Source: an uncultured Methylophilaceae bacterium (lineage in GTDB: Bacteria > Pseudomonadota > Gammaproteobacteria > Burkholderiales > Methylophilaceae). Taken from it: a stretch of 64,000 nt of DNA. Location: positions 1 to 64,000 of the forward strand of contig CAJBIA010000008.1 in NCBI GenBank assembly GCA_903953055.1, given 5' to 3'. Position numbers and translations under genes: made by a program. Positions 37,696 through 47,578 of this stretch are shown here, one piece after another; the stretch's first letter is position 1, and each line of letters opens with the position of its first letter. The notes beneath the pieces are model-generated. The model saw nothing but the letters and a program-made list of their open reading frames with translations. It was not told the DNA's origin and searched no databases.

Positions 37696-38925
37696 GTGCA
37701 ACCATTACTTAAATCTTCGAAGCTTAACAACGTCTGCTACGACATTCGCGGCCCTGTATTGGCGCGTGCCAAAAAGATGGAGGAAGATGGTCATCGCATC
37801 ATTAAATTGAACATCGGCAACCCAGCACCATTTGGTTTTGAAGCTCCTGAAGAAATTTTGCAGGACGTTATTCGGAATATGGATCAAGCGTCCGGATACA
37901 CGGACTCTAAAGGCCTATTTGCGGCGCGTAAAGCCATTATGCATTACTCCCAGCAGAAAAATATTGCTGGCGTAACGATTGATGACATCATTATTGGAAA
38001 CGGAGTCTCTGAGCTTATCGTGATGGCCATGCAAGGTTTACTGAACAATGGGGATCAAGTTTTAGTTCCTGCCCCAGATTATCCTTTGTGGACTGCTGCT
38101 GTTACCTTAGCAGGTGGAACAGCGCGTCATTATCAATGTGATGAAGTTTCAGGATGGTTGCCTGACCTTAAAGATATTGAATCAAAAATCAATGCTAATA
38201 CCCGCGGTATTGTAATTATCAATCCTAATAATCCTACAGGCGCTTTGTATCCCGATGAAATTTTGCATGGCATTATCGAAATTGCAAGGCATCATAATTT
38301 GGTGATTTTTGCAGATGAGATTTACGATAAAGTTTTGTATGACGGTAACACGCATACTTCAATCGCATCCCTCGCGGATGATGTGCTTTTTATTACTTTT
38401 AATGGGCTGTCAAAAAACTATCGTACTTGCGGTTACCGGGCTGGTTGGTTGATTGTTTCTGGTGAGAAAAAACATGCTAAGGATTATATTGAGGGCCTTA
38501 ATATGTTGGCTTCGATGCGCCTTTGTGCCAACGTACCGGGTCAGCTAGGCATCCAAACCGCATTGGGCGGCTATCAAAGTATTGAGGACTTAGTTGCGCC
38601 AGATGGCCGCTTGTGTAAACAGCGTGATTTAGCTTATGAAATGCTCACTTCCATTCCTGGCGTTACTTGTTATAAGCCAGCTGCGGCAATGTATTTATTC
38701 CCTAAGCTTGACCCTAAGATGTATCCAATTGATGATGACCAACAGTTTATTCTTGATTTACTTTTGGAAGAAAAAGTTTTGTTGGTACAGGGGTCTGGTT
38801 TTAATTGGAAGACGCCTGACCATTTTCGCTTAGTATTTTTGCCTAATGTGGATGATTTAAAAGAAGCGATTACAAGAATCGCGCGCTTTTTAGATCAGTA
38901 TAGAAAACGTCATAGCACAATATAA
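37696..38925 (+). CDS. alaA: Glutamate-pyruvate aminotransferase AlaA
   Basis: A 409-residue fold-type I class I aminotransferase. The PLP lysine is Lys240 in NGLSKNYR, the INPNNPTGA motif lies at 175-183, and CGYRAGW holds the carboxylate-binding Arg. The N-terminus DIRGPVLARAKKMEEDGHRIIKLNIGN-type pattern is that of YfbQ/AlaA. It makes alanine from pyruvate and glutamate. The start is GTG with an AGG eight bases upstream. It precedes hom and thrC, a common betaproteobacterial order. Confidence 0.92.
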   Translation: MQPLLKSSKLNNVCYDIRGPVLARAKKMEEDGHRIIKLNIGNPAPFGFEAPEEILQDVIRNMDQASGYTDSKGLFAARKAIMHYSQQKNIAGVTIDDIIIGNGVSELIVMAMQGLLNNGDQVLVPAPDYPLWTAAVTLAGGTARHYQCDEVSGWLPDLKDIESKINANTRGIVIINPNNPTGALYPDEILHGIIEIARHHNLVIFADEIYDKVLYDGNTHTSIASLADDVLFITFNGLSKNYRTCGYRAGWLIVSGEKKHAKDYIEGLNMLASMRLCANVPGQLGIQTALGGYQSIEDLVAPDGRLCKQRDLAYEMLTSIPGVTCYKPAAAMYLFPKLDPKMYPIDDDQQFILDLLLEEKVLLVQGSGFNWKTPDHFRLVFLPNVDDLKEAITRIARFLDQYRKRHSTI

Positions 38926-38952
38926 AAATCGTTAACGAAAGTATTTGAAAGT

Positions 38953-40269
38953 ATGAATTCATTAAAAGTTGGTTTGCTTGGCATTGGTACGGTTGGGGGT
39001 GGTACCTATACCGTTTTGAAACGCAATCATGAAGAAATTTCACTCCGTGCAGGACGTAAAATCGAAATTGTTAAAATAGCAGAACGTAATGTTCAGCGCG
39101 CAAAAGAGCTGACTGATGGTCAAATTGAAGTCACAAATGATTTATTTTCTGTAGTGACGGACCCGAATATTGACGTTGTTGTTGAATTAATTGGCGGCTA
39201 TACACTGGCGAAAGATGTAGTACTTAAAGCTATTGAACAGGGTAAACATGTCGTTACCGCCAACAAAGCGCTTATCGCGTTACATGGTAATGAAATTTTT
39301 GAAGCAGCCAAATCTAAGGGCGTGATTGTGGCTTATGAAGCTGCTGTAGCTGGTGGAATCCCAATCATTAAGGCACTACGCGAAGGTTTGGTGGCTAATA
39401 AAATTGAATGGATTGCCGGGATCATCAACGGAACAACAAACTTTATTTTGACTGAGATGCGTGAAAAAGGCTTGGCATTCGCTGATGTGCTCGGTGAGGC
39501 TCAACGCTTAGGTTATGCTGAAGCTGATCCAACATTTGACGTAGAAGGTATTGACGCTGCTCATAAGCTCATGATTATGTCAGCAATTGGGTTTGGTATT
39601 CCAATGCAATTTGATAAGGTTTATACCGAAGGCATTACTAAGCTTGAAAGCAAAGATATTCGTTATGCTGAGGAACTTGGTTACCGTGTAAAGTTGCTAG
39701 GTATTACTAAACGCAGTCTTAATGGGATTGAACTTCGTGTTCACCCAACCTTGATTCCAGAAAAGCGTTTAATTGCGAACGTCAATGGCGCAATGAATGC
39801 TGTGGTTGTGAAAGGTGATGCTGTCGGTCCAACCCTATATTATGGTGCTGGTGCTGGTGCAGAGCCAACAGGAAGTGCAGTGATTGCAGATTTAGTGGAT
39901 GTCGCCCGTATGCAAAATGCAAGTGTTGAACAACGTGTACCTTATTTGGCTTATCACGATAGTACCTCAACAGCTACTACGCCCATCTTGCCAATCGACG
40001 AAATTAGTAGTGCTTATTATTTACGTATGCGCGCTTTAGATAAACCAGGGGTCCTGGCTGAAGTGACTAAGATTCTAGGCGATAGACAAATTTCTATTGA
40101 TGCGATGATGCAAAAAGAACCGCAGGATGGCGAAACTGAAGCGGATATTGTGATCTTGACCCATATTACGGTTGAAAAGAATATGAACTCAGCAATTCAA
40201 GCGATTGAAGCGTTGCAGGCTATCGATGGTAAGTTAGTCAGACTGCGTATGGAAGAATTGAATAAATGA
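38953..40269 (+). CDS. hom: Homoserine dehydrogenase
   Basis: A 438-residue monofunctional enzyme. The N-terminal LGIGTVGGGTYTVL binds NAD(P), ANKALIA and IINGTTNFIL are the catalytic domain motifs, and an ACT domain (about 350-430, starting RMRALDKPGVLAEV) suggests feedback control by threonine. It reduces aspartate semialdehyde to homoserine. It overlaps thrC by four bases. Confidence 0.96.
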   Translation: MNSLKVGLLGIGTVGGGTYTVLKRNHEEISLRAGRKIEIVKIAERNVQRAKELTDGQIEVTNDLFSVVTDPNIDVVVELIGGYTLAKDVVLKAIEQGKHVVTANKALIALHGNEIFEAAKSKGVIVAYEAAVAGGIPIIKALREGLVANKIEWIAGIINGTTNFILTEMREKGLAFADVLGEAQRLGYAEADPTFDVEGIDAAHKLMIMSAIGFGIPMQFDKVYTEGITKLESKDIRYAEELGYRVKLLGITKRSLNGIELRVHPTLIPEKRLIANVNGAMNAVVVKGDAVGPTLYYGAGAGAEPTGSAVIADLVDVARMQNASVEQRVPYLAYHDSTSTATTPILPIDEISSAYYLRMRALDKPGVLAEVTKILGDRQISIDAMMQKEPQDGETEADIVILTHITVEKNMNSAIQAIEALQAIDGKLVRLRMEELNK

Positions 40270-41702
40270 AATACATCAGTACCCGCGGGCAATCGCCGGC
40301 CTTAAGTTTTAGTGAAATCTTACTTGGGGGTTTAGCCCCTGATGGCGGATTGTATTTGCCAGAAAGCTACCCGCATTTTTCTGATGCAGATTTAAGTGCT
40401 ATGCGTGGGATGACTTATCGTGACTTAGCATTCACAATTCTCAGTCGTTTAATTGATGAGCAAGATATTCCCGCCAAGGACTTACGCGCAATCGTTGATC
40501 AAACTTATCGTGCTGATGTTTATTGCTTTACTCGCAAAGGCCAAAATGCAGATGACATTACGCCAACACTTAAGCTAGAAAATAATCTGCATTTATTGTC
40601 TTTGTCTAATGGCCCTACCTTAGCTTTTAAAGATATGGCGATGCAGTTGCTAGGAAATCTATTTGAGTATGTGCTCGCTAAAAAAGGTGAAACGACTAAT
40701 ATTTTAGGCGCAACTTCGGGTGACACAGGCTCAGCTGCTGAATATGCGATGCGAGGGAAGAAGGGCGTAAGTGTTTTTATGCTATCACCATATCAAAAAA
40801 TGAGTCGCTTCCAAGAAGCGCAGATGTTTAGTCTGCAAGATAAAAATATCTTCAATATTGCAGTGAAGGGCGTTTTTGATGATGCTCAAGACATTGTAAA
40901 AGCAGTTTCTAATGACCATGCCTTTAAAGCAGCCAATAAAATTGGCGCAGTTAATTCTATTAATTGGGCTCGTGTTGCAGCGCAAATTGTTTACTACTTC
41001 AAAGGGTACTTTGCTGTGACGGAAAATAATCGTCAGAAAGTAAGTTTTGCAGTGCCATCAGGTAATTTTGGTAATGTTTGTGCAGGACATATTGCTCGAA
41101 TGATGGGCTTGCCCATAGATAAGTTAGTTGTCGCTACCAATGAAAATGATGTGCTCGATGAGTTCTTTAAGACAGGTGTTTATCGCCCACGTGGCTCAGC
41201 GAACACCTATCATACATCTAGCCCTTCTATGGATATCAGTAAGGCATCCAATTTTGAGCGTTTTGTATTTGATTTAGTAGGTCGTGACGCATCAAAAGTG
41301 CGCGAACTTTGGTCATCAGTTGATGCTGGCGGAGCTTTTGATATCAAAAAAATGGATTTGTTCGAGAAGATTGCGGATTATGGCTTTGTATCCGGAAGTA
41401 GTAATCATCTTCATCGTATGAATACTATTCGTGAGTGTGAGGCTAAATATGGCGTCGTGATTGACACGCACACAGCTGATGGCTTGAAAGTAGCCTTAGA
41501 GCTTCGTGATGCGAATACGCCCATGTTGGTATTAGAAACTGCATTGCCAGCCAAATTTGAGGATGCTATTTTTGAAGCTTTAGGACACCTACCAGATCGT
41601 CCAGGCGTATTAGACGGTATCGAAAATCTTCCACAACGATTTGAAGTTATAAATGCAGATGTTGAGACAGTAAAAGCATATATTCTCGCTAATACTCATT
41701 AG
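40266..41702 (+). CDS. thrC: Threonine synthase
   Basis: A 478-residue PLP enzyme of the long threonine synthase type. The N-terminal MKYISTRGQSPALSF, the PLP lysine in LAFKDMAMQ and GATSGDTGSAA are family motifs. It converts O-phosphohomoserine to threonine. The start overlaps the hom stop (ATGA). A homoserine kinase is not visible in the window. Confidence 0.96.
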   Translation: MKYISTRGQSPALSFSEILLGGLAPDGGLYLPESYPHFSDADLSAMRGMTYRDLAFTILSRLIDEQDIPAKDLRAIVDQTYRADVYCFTRKGQNADDITPTLKLENNLHLLSLSNGPTLAFKDMAMQLLGNLFEYVLAKKGETTNILGATSGDTGSAAEYAMRGKKGVSVFMLSPYQKMSRFQEAQMFSLQDKNIFNIAVKGVFDDAQDIVKAVSNDHAFKAANKIGAVNSINWARVAAQIVYYFKGYFAVTENNRQKVSFAVPSGNFGNVCAGHIARMMGLPIDKLVVATNENDVLDEFFKTGVYRPRGSANTYHTSSPSMDISKASNFERFVFDLVGRDASKVRELWSSVDAGGAFDIKKMDLFEKIADYGFVSGSSNHLHRMNTIRECEAKYGVVIDTHTADGLKVALELRDANTPMLVLETALPAKFEDAIFEALGHLPDRPGVLDGIENLPQRFEVINADVETVKAYILANTH

Positions 41703-41717
41703 TAAGATGGAGCAAGC

Positions 41718-42512
41718 ATGAAGCAATATCAAGACCTAGTTCGCCATGTGCTTACAAACGGCAATAAGAAAGAAGACAGGACAGGTACAGGGACAGTTTC
41801 TGTTTTTGGTTATCAAATGCGCTTTGATTTGAATGCAGGCTTCCCGCTTGTGACGACTAAGAAAGTGCATCTAAAATCTATTATTCATGAGCTGCTTTGG
41901 TTTCTAAAAGGCAGTACTAACATTGCTTATCTTAAAGAAAACGGTGTGCGAATTTGGGATGAATGGGCAGACGAAAATGGCAATTTAGGCCCTGTGTATG
42001 GCTACCAATGGCGCAACTGGCCCAATCCAGATGGCACGCATATTGACCAAATTACGCAAGTCGTTAATATGATTAAGAACAATCCGGACTCACGTCGGTT
42101 GATTGTTTCTGCTTGGAATGTGGCAGATGTTGACCAAATGAAATTACCCCCTTGCCATGCTTTTTTCCAGTTTTATGTGGCTGATGGCAAATTGAGTTGT
42201 CAACTTTATCAGCGAAGCGCAGATATTTTCTTGGGCGTTCCATTCAATATTGCATCTTATGCATTACTCACCATGATGGTTGCGCAAGTGTGTGGATTAA
42301 AACTTGGTGATTTTGTACACACGCTAGGCGATGCACATATTTACAGCAACCATTTCGACCAAGTGAATGAGCAACTCACGCGTGATTTGCGTGCTTTGCC
42401 AACCATGCACATTAATCCGAATGTACAAGATATTTTTGATTTTAAATTTGAAGACTTTACGCTAGAAGGCTACGATCCACATCCCCCAATTAAAGGCGTG
42501 GTCGCTGTTTAG
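41718..42512 (+). CDS. thyA: Thymidylate synthase
   Basis: A 264-residue ThyA, identical in length to E. coli, with catalytic Cys146 in [12 protein letters not shown], and the RRLIVSAWN phosphate-binding stretch. It methylates dUMP with methylene-tetrahydrofolate, yielding dihydrofolate. It is followed one base later by folA, which recycles that product. Confidence 0.98.
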   Translation: MKQYQDLVRHVLTNGNKKEDRTGTGTVSVFGYQMRFDLNAGFPLVTTKKVHLKSIIHELLWFLKGSTNIAYLKENGVRIWDEWADENGNLGPVYGYQWRNWPNPDGTHIDQITQVVNMIKNNPDSRRLIVSAWNVADVDQMKLPPCHAFFQFYVADGKLSCQLYQRSADIFLGVPFNIASYALLTMMVAQVCGLKLGDFVHTLGDAHIYSNHFDQVNEQLTRDLRALPTMHINPNVQDIFDFKFEDFTLEGYDPHPPIKGVVAV

Positions 42513-42513
42513 T

Positions 42514-42999
42514 ATGGCATGTTTGTCTTTAATCGTTGCAATTGCTAAAAATCGTGTTATCGGCGTTAACAATACCTTACCTTGGCATTTGCCCGAAGAT
42601 CTTAAACGCTTTCGTGCTTTAACCACAGGTCATCACATTATCATGGGTCGTAAAACCTACGACTCTCTTGGTCGTTTATTGCCTGGTAGAACGACTGTCA
42701 TCGTCACGAGAAATAAAGATTACAAGGTCGAGGGAGCGATTGTTGTGCATAGCCTAAAGGCTGCAATTGATGCTTGTGGCGATGATAATGAAGCATTCTT
42801 GATTGGTGGGGCAGAGCTTTATAAAGACGGCTTAACGCTTGCTAATAAGCTCTATATCACTGAGATTAATGCAGAGTATGAGGGGGATGCATTTTTCCCT
42901 GAATTTGATGCGTCTAAATGGCAAGCAGGGGCGCGTGAACACCATCAGACTGATGATGGCTTAGGGTTTAGCTATATGACCTATCTGCGAACTCAATAG
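42514..42999 (+). CDS. folA: Dihydrofolate reductase
   Basis: A 161-residue DHFR. IVAIAKNRVIGVNNTLPWHLPEDL holds the Trp/Pro substrate loop and the catalytic Asp/Glu region, and MGRKTYDSLGR the NADPH-binding motif. It regenerates tetrahydrofolate, here coupled to thyA. It ends at a bidirectional terminator. Confidence 0.97.
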   Translation: MACLSLIVAIAKNRVIGVNNTLPWHLPEDLKRFRALTTGHHIIMGRKTYDSLGRLLPGRTTVIVTRNKDYKVEGAIVVHSLKAAIDACGDDNEAFLIGGAELYKDGLTLANKLYITEINAEYEGDAFFPEFDASKWQAGAREHHQTDDGLGFSYMTYLRTQ

Positions 43000-43011
43000 T
43001 GTTTAAAAAAT

Positions 43012-43041
43012 AAAAAAGGCGCTTGATTAAGCGCCTTTTTT
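43012..43041. terminator. Bidirectional terminator between folA and the decarboxylase gene
   Basis: A perfect 13-bp stem (43012-43024 with 43029-43041), four-base loop, core GGCGCTT/AAGCGCC, six A on the left and six T on the right. It serves the convergent folA and decarboxylase genes. Confidence 0.93.
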
Positions 43042-43056
43042 ATTTGATTCGTTAAA

Positions 43057-45297
43057 TTATTCTGCTACACAATCAACGAAGTACATAGCTTTACCATCTA
43101 CCACTTGTTTCACTAAGCCATGTACATCAGTCTCAAATCCTGGGAAGCGCTCGTTAAACTCACGTGCAAACTTCAAGTAGTTAACGATAATAGCATTGAA
43201 CTGTTCGCCAGGAATTAACAGTGGAATGCCTGGTGGGTAAGGGGTTAGCAACACGGCAGTGATTCGGCCTTCTAACTCGTCAATCAATACACGGTCAATT
43301 TCGCGGTGCGCCATTTTTGCAAATGCATCAGTCGGCTTCATGGCTGGTACCATGTTTGATAGATACATTTCGGTGGTTAAGCGCGCCACATCATTCTTTT
43401 TGTAGATTTCGTGAATTTGCGTACACAAATCTCTTAAGCCAGTTCGTTCGTAGCGTGGAAATTTGGCTGCGAACTCAGGTAATACCTTCCATAATGGTTG
43501 GTTCTTGTCGTAATCATCTTTGAACTGCTGTAAAGCGGCTACCATTGTGTTCCAGCGGCCTTTTGTAATGCCAATGGTAAACATGATGAAGAATGAATAA
43601 AGGCCAGTCTTCTCAACAATCACGCCATGTTCAGCAAGGTATTTGGTGACGATGGCAGCTGGAATGCCAAACTCATCAGAGAAATCCCCATCCACGTCCA
43701 ATCCTGGGGTGATTATAGTGGCTTTAATTGGATCGAGCATGTTGAAGCCTTCGGCAAGATTGCCGAAGCCATGCCAGCGTTCATTGGCTTTAAGCATCCA
43801 AGCTTCGCGTTCCTCGATGCCTTCTTCTGATAGATCGTTTGGGCCCCAAACTTTAAACCACCAGTCAGCACCCCATTCCTCATCCACTTTGCGCATCGCA
43901 CGGCGGAAGTCTAATGCCTCCATAATGGATTCTTCGACTAATACTGTGCCGCCAGGTGCCTCCATCATTGCGGCAGCTACATCACAACTGGCAATGATTG
44001 AATATTGAGGGCTAGTTGAGGTGTGCATCAAATATGCTTCGTTGAATACATCACGGTCAAGCTGAATGCCTTCAGCATCTTGCACTAGAATTTGCGAGGC
44101 TTGACTAAGACCAGCAAGCAATTTATGCGTAGATTGTGTAGAGAAAATCATCGACTCTTTACAGCGAGGGCGATCAGCACCAATGGCATGGTAATCACCA
44201 TAAAAATCATGGAATGTTGCGTGAGGTAACCATGCTTCATCAAAATGGAGGGTGTCAATTTTTCCGTCTAGCATTTCTTTAATTTCTTCAACGTTATAAA
44301 GAACGCCATCATAGGTGGATTGTGTAATGGTTAAGACGCGTGGTTTTGCATTTTTATCTTTTGCAAAAGGATTCGCTTCTATTTTTTTCTTAATATTTTC
44401 CCATTCAAACTCGGCTTTTGGTATCGGGCCGATAATGCCAAAATGGTTGCGGGTTGGCATTAAGAATACGGGTATTGCACCAGTCATAATAATCGAGTGC
44501 AATACGGATTTGTGACAGTTACGATCAACGACAACAATATCGCCCGGTGCGACGGTTGAGTTCCATACGATTTTATTCGAAGTTGATGTGCCATTGGTCA
44601 CAAAGTACAAGTGATCGCAGTTGTAAATCCGTGCAGCATTTCGCTCTGATGCAGCCACAGGACCTGTGTGGTCTAATAATTGACCCAGCTCATCCACAGC
44701 ATTACAAACATCGGCACGTAGCATATTCTCACCAAAAAATTGGTGGAACATTTGGCCAACAGGGGACTTTAAGAACGCTACCCCACCTGAGTGCCCAGGG
44801 CAGTGCCATGAATACGAACCATCAGCTGCGTAATGAGTTAAAGCTTTAAAGAAGGGAGGTGGCAGGCTATCTAAATAAGCCTTAGCTTCACGGATAATCA
44901 ACCGTGCGACAAATTCAGGCGTATCTTCATTCATATGAATGAATCCGTGCAATTCACGTAATACGTCGTTTGGGATGTGCCGGGAAGTGCGTGTTTCGCC
45001 ATGAAGAAAAATAGGGATCTCTTCATTACGATAACGAATTTCTGTCACGAAGGTACGTAATTGCTCAATCGCTTCTGGTTTTGCTTCTACAATTTCTTCA
45101 TCATCAATCGATAAAATAAAAGCTGACGCACGACTTTGTTGCTGGGCAAATGAGGTTAGATCCCCATAGCTTGTTACACCTAAAACTTCAAAACCTTCTT
45201 CTTCAATCGCTTTTGCAAGCACACGGATGCCTAAGCCTGAGGAGTTTTCAGAGCGAAAGTCTTCGTCAATAATAACAATTGGAAATCTAAATTTCAT
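43057..45297 (-). CDS. Orn/Lys/Arg decarboxylase, biodegradative fold type I
   Basis: A 746-residue PLP decarboxylase with an N-terminal response-regulator-like wing domain (about 1-130), the PLP core with the lysine in STQSTHKLLAGLSQ and HFDEAW, and a C-terminal domain with TPYPPGIPLLIPGE. Members decarboxylate arginine, lysine or ornithine to agmatine, cadaverine or putrescine. Since no separate transporter is adjacent, a polyamine biosynthetic role is more likely than acid stress. Substrate choice is not decidable by eye. It follows dcd by 21 bases. Confidence 0.9.
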   Translation of the reverse strand: MKFRFPIVIIDEDFRSENSSGLGIRVLAKAIEEEGFEVLGVTSYGDLTSFAQQQSRASAFILSIDDEEIVEAKPEAIEQLRTFVTEIRYRNEEIPIFLHGETRTSRHIPNDVLRELHGFIHMNEDTPEFVARLIIREAKAYLDSLPPPFFKALTHYAADGSYSWHCPGHSGGVAFLKSPVGQMFHQFFGENMLRADVCNAVDELGQLLDHTGPVAASERNAARIYNCDHLYFVTNGTSTSNKIVWNSTVAPGDIVVVDRNCHKSVLHSIIMTGAIPVFLMPTRNHFGIIGPIPKAEFEWENIKKKIEANPFAKDKNAKPRVLTITQSTYDGVLYNVEEIKEMLDGKIDTLHFDEAWLPHATFHDFYGDYHAIGADRPRCKESMIFSTQSTHKLLAGLSQASQILVQDAEGIQLDRDVFNEAYLMHTSTSPQYSIIASCDVAAAMMEAPGGTVLVEESIMEALDFRRAMRKVDEEWGADWWFKVWGPNDLSEEGIEEREAWMLKANERWHGFGNLAEGFNMLDPIKATIITPGLDVDGDFSDEFGIPAAIVTKYLAEHGVIVEKTGLYSFFIMFTIGITKGRWNTMVAALQQFKDDYDKNQPLWKVLPEFAAKFPRYERTGLRDLCTQIHEIYKKNDVARLTTEMYLSNMVPAMKPTDAFAKMAHREIDRVLIDELEGRITAVLLTPYPPGIPLLIPGEQFNAIIVNYLKFAREFNERFPGFETDVHGLVKQVVDGKAMYFVDCVAE

Positions 45298-45318
45298 TGA
45301 GTAACCTTATTCTGAGGC

Positions 45319-45894
45319 CTAGATTTTAGGAAGAGTTACACCGACTTGGCCTTGATATTTTCCGCCACGGTCTTTATAACTGGTTTCGCAAATGTCGTCT
45401 TCATCTGCTTCAAAAAATAGTACTTGGGCACAACCCTCGTTAGCATAAATTTTTGCTGGAAGTGGGGTTGTGTTGCTAAATTCAAGGGTAACGTAACCTT
45501 CCCATTCTGGTTCAAATGGCGTCACATTTACAATAATTCCGCAACGTGCATAAGTGGATTTCCCTAAACAAACAGTTAGTACATTTCTTGGAATGCGGAA
45601 ATATTCAACAGTGCGGGCTAGTGCGAATGAATTTGGTGGAATGATGCAGTAATCCGCATTCACTTCTACAAATGAATTGGGGTCAAAGTTTTTTGGGTCG
45701 ACAATTGTGCTATTAAGGTTGGTGAATAACTTAAATTCTTTTGAACAGCGAATATCGTATCCATAGCTTGATGTACCATACGAGACAACGCGTTGACCTT
45801 CGGCATTAACTTTAACTTGATTTGGCTCAAACGGCTCTATCATGCCATGTTGTTCGGCCATGCGGCGTATCCAATTATCCGATTTAATGCTCAT
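45319..45894 (-). CDS. dcd: dCTP deaminase
   Basis: A 191-residue Dcd of the dUTPase fold, with the motif [27 protein letters not shown] core (Ser/Arg and catalytic Glu) and RGGKYQGQ near the C-terminus. It deaminates dCTP to dUTP, feeding dUMP to ThyA. It lies 104 bases downstream of zwf and just upstream of the decarboxylase, an order found in other betaproteobacteria. Confidence 0.96.
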   Translation of the reverse strand: MSIKSDNWIRRMAEQHGMIEPFEPNQVKVNAEGQRVVSYGTSSYGYDIRCSKEFKLFTNLNSTIVDPKNFDPNSFVEVNADYCIIPPNSFALARTVEYFRIPRNVLTVCLGKSTYARCGIIVNVTPFEPEWEGYVTLEFSNTTPLPAKIYANEGCAQVLFFEADEDDICETSYKDRGGKYQGQVGVTLPKI

Positions 45895-45998
45895 TATTCA
45901 CTCAACCATCCATTAAAAAACAAAAATAACTAAATTAAAATGCCCACGCATTATGCCATTTTACTGGCAATCCGCGCAGGCGATTTGTAATCACAACA

Positions 45999-47507
45999 TT
46001 AGTGTTGGTCGCCACCCAGCTCAATGCTGTAACGCCAGAACTGGTCTTCTGCTTCGAAAATTACGCTAGACTCTTCTGGGTCGCGGTTGCCAGCACGGTA
46101 TTGATGCAATGGCGTTTTATCTTTTGCCCATGCGTTTACAATCTGGTCAACCAAACGCCATTGCGCTTCGACTTCACTAATGTGCAGATATTGTGAAGGG
46201 TCACCTTCCATTAAATTCAACATCAATGTTTCGTATGAATCGATTGTTTCGTCATCTTGTTTGCGCTGTGGTCCATCAATGCTCATCGTGCGTGTCGCAA
46301 TATCCAAACCAGGAATCTTTGATTCCATCTCAATTTTCACACATTCACGCGGTTGAATATTGATGATCAGCCAGTTGTGATGTTGACCTTCTTTTAATTC
46401 GATTGGTGATTGTTTGAAACGAATGGCAATAGCAGTGTTACCTTCATGCATACGTTTGCCTGTGCGGACATAGAACGGCACGCCATTCCAGCGAGGGTTA
46501 TCAATAAATAATTTAACGGCAGCGTAGGTTTCTGTGAAGCTTATATCGCCAAGTCCATCACGTTTTACTTCTTCCAAGTAGCCAGGGACGTTTTCACCGT
46601 GCCCGTCACTTGCACAAACACGACCAGCAGCATACTGAGCACGGAATACTTGTTTATTGAAGTTTGCTAAGTCAATGGGGCGAATGGATTCTAAAACTTT
46701 GATTTTTTCTGCGCGTATGCTATCAGGTGTTAGGTCTTTTGGCTTTTCCATTGCCACAAGTGCCATTGTTTGCAGTAAATGGCTTTGAAACATGTCTCTA
46801 AGAGCGCCAGTTGCATCGTAGAAGGTTGTGCGTTCGCCAACGCCTAATGTTTCATTGTTGGTGATTTGTACGTGGTCGATATACTCTCTGTTCCAAAGGG
46901 GTTCAAAAATCGCGTTGGTAAAGCGAGTCAACATGATGTTTTGAATCGCTGATTTACCGAGGTAATGGTCAATGCGGTAAATTTGACTCTCTTTTAAGTG
47001 CTTCGTGATTTTTAATTGAAGATCTTGTGCACTTGCGAGATCAGTGCCAAATGGCTTTTCAATCAACACACGTCGCCAATATTTGCTTTCATCAAGTAAC
47101 CCTACGCCTGAAAGTTGTTCCACTACTGGCGCAAAGTCAGTAGGGCGCACAGACAAGAAATAAGCTAGGTTTTGTGGAAACACTTTTTGATCACTCAACT
47201 TATCCCGCATTTTTTCGAAAGCATTCGGATCGGTTGGTGGGTTGGCGTGGTAATGGTTGCGTGCGATAAAACGTTCAAATACTTTTGCGTCAAAGCCGCC
47301 TTTAAATTTAGCGTCCAACATGCCTTTGATTTCTTTATGCCAATCGTCTTGAGAAATGTCACCGCGACCCACAGATAAAATAACCATATGATCTGGTAAG
47401 CGCCCAGCAGCATCTAAACGGAACAGGCCGGGAATTAACTTGATACGAGATAAATTACCGCTAGCGCCAAATAAGACAAGGGTACAAGGATCGATTTGTT
47501 TGCTCAT
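45999..47507 (-). CDS. zwf: Glucose-6-phosphate 1-dehydrogenase
   Basis: A 502-residue Zwf from the ATG at 47507 (MSKQIDPCTLVLFGASGNL), which carries the NADP-binding motif; an extension to 47549 adds 14 residues without family support. The active-site RIDHYLGK and EKPFG are present. In methylotrophs with the RuMP pathway it starts the oxidative cycle that oxidises formaldehyde-derived hexose phosphate. It follows gnd by 71 bases. A modest AGGAAAA site lies 11 bases upstream. Confidence 0.96.
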   Translation of the reverse strand: MSKQIDPCTLVLFGASGNLSRIKLIPGLFRLDAAGRLPDHMVILSVGRGDISQDDWHKEIKGMLDAKFKGGFDAKVFERFIARNHYHANPPTDPNAFEKMRDKLSDQKVFPQNLAYFLSVRPTDFAPVVEQLSGVGLLDESKYWRRVLIEKPFGTDLASAQDLQLKITKHLKESQIYRIDHYLGKSAIQNIMLTRFTNAIFEPLWNREYIDHVQITNNETLGVGERTTFYDATGALRDMFQSHLLQTMALVAMEKPKDLTPDSIRAEKIKVLESIRPIDLANFNKQVFRAQYAAGRVCASDGHGENVPGYLEEVKRDGLGDISFTETYAAVKLFIDNPRWNGVPFYVRTGKRMHEGNTAIAIRFKQSPIELKEGQHHNWLIINIQPRECVKIEMESKIPGLDIATRTMSIDGPQRKQDDETIDSYETLMLNLMEGDPSQYLHISEVEAQWRLVDQIVNAWAKDKTPLHQYRAGNRDPEESSVIFEAEDQFWRYSIELGGDQH

Positions 47508-47578
47508 TACTTCAATTTTCCTAAAGTTTCGGGTTTGATAAGCGACCATTGTTCAATGGCCGCCATGAGTTTTTGTGC

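Noticed and set aside
43643..44008. 121-codon plus-strand open frame
   Set aside because: Antisense to the decarboxylase core; Ser/Pro-rich low-information translation.
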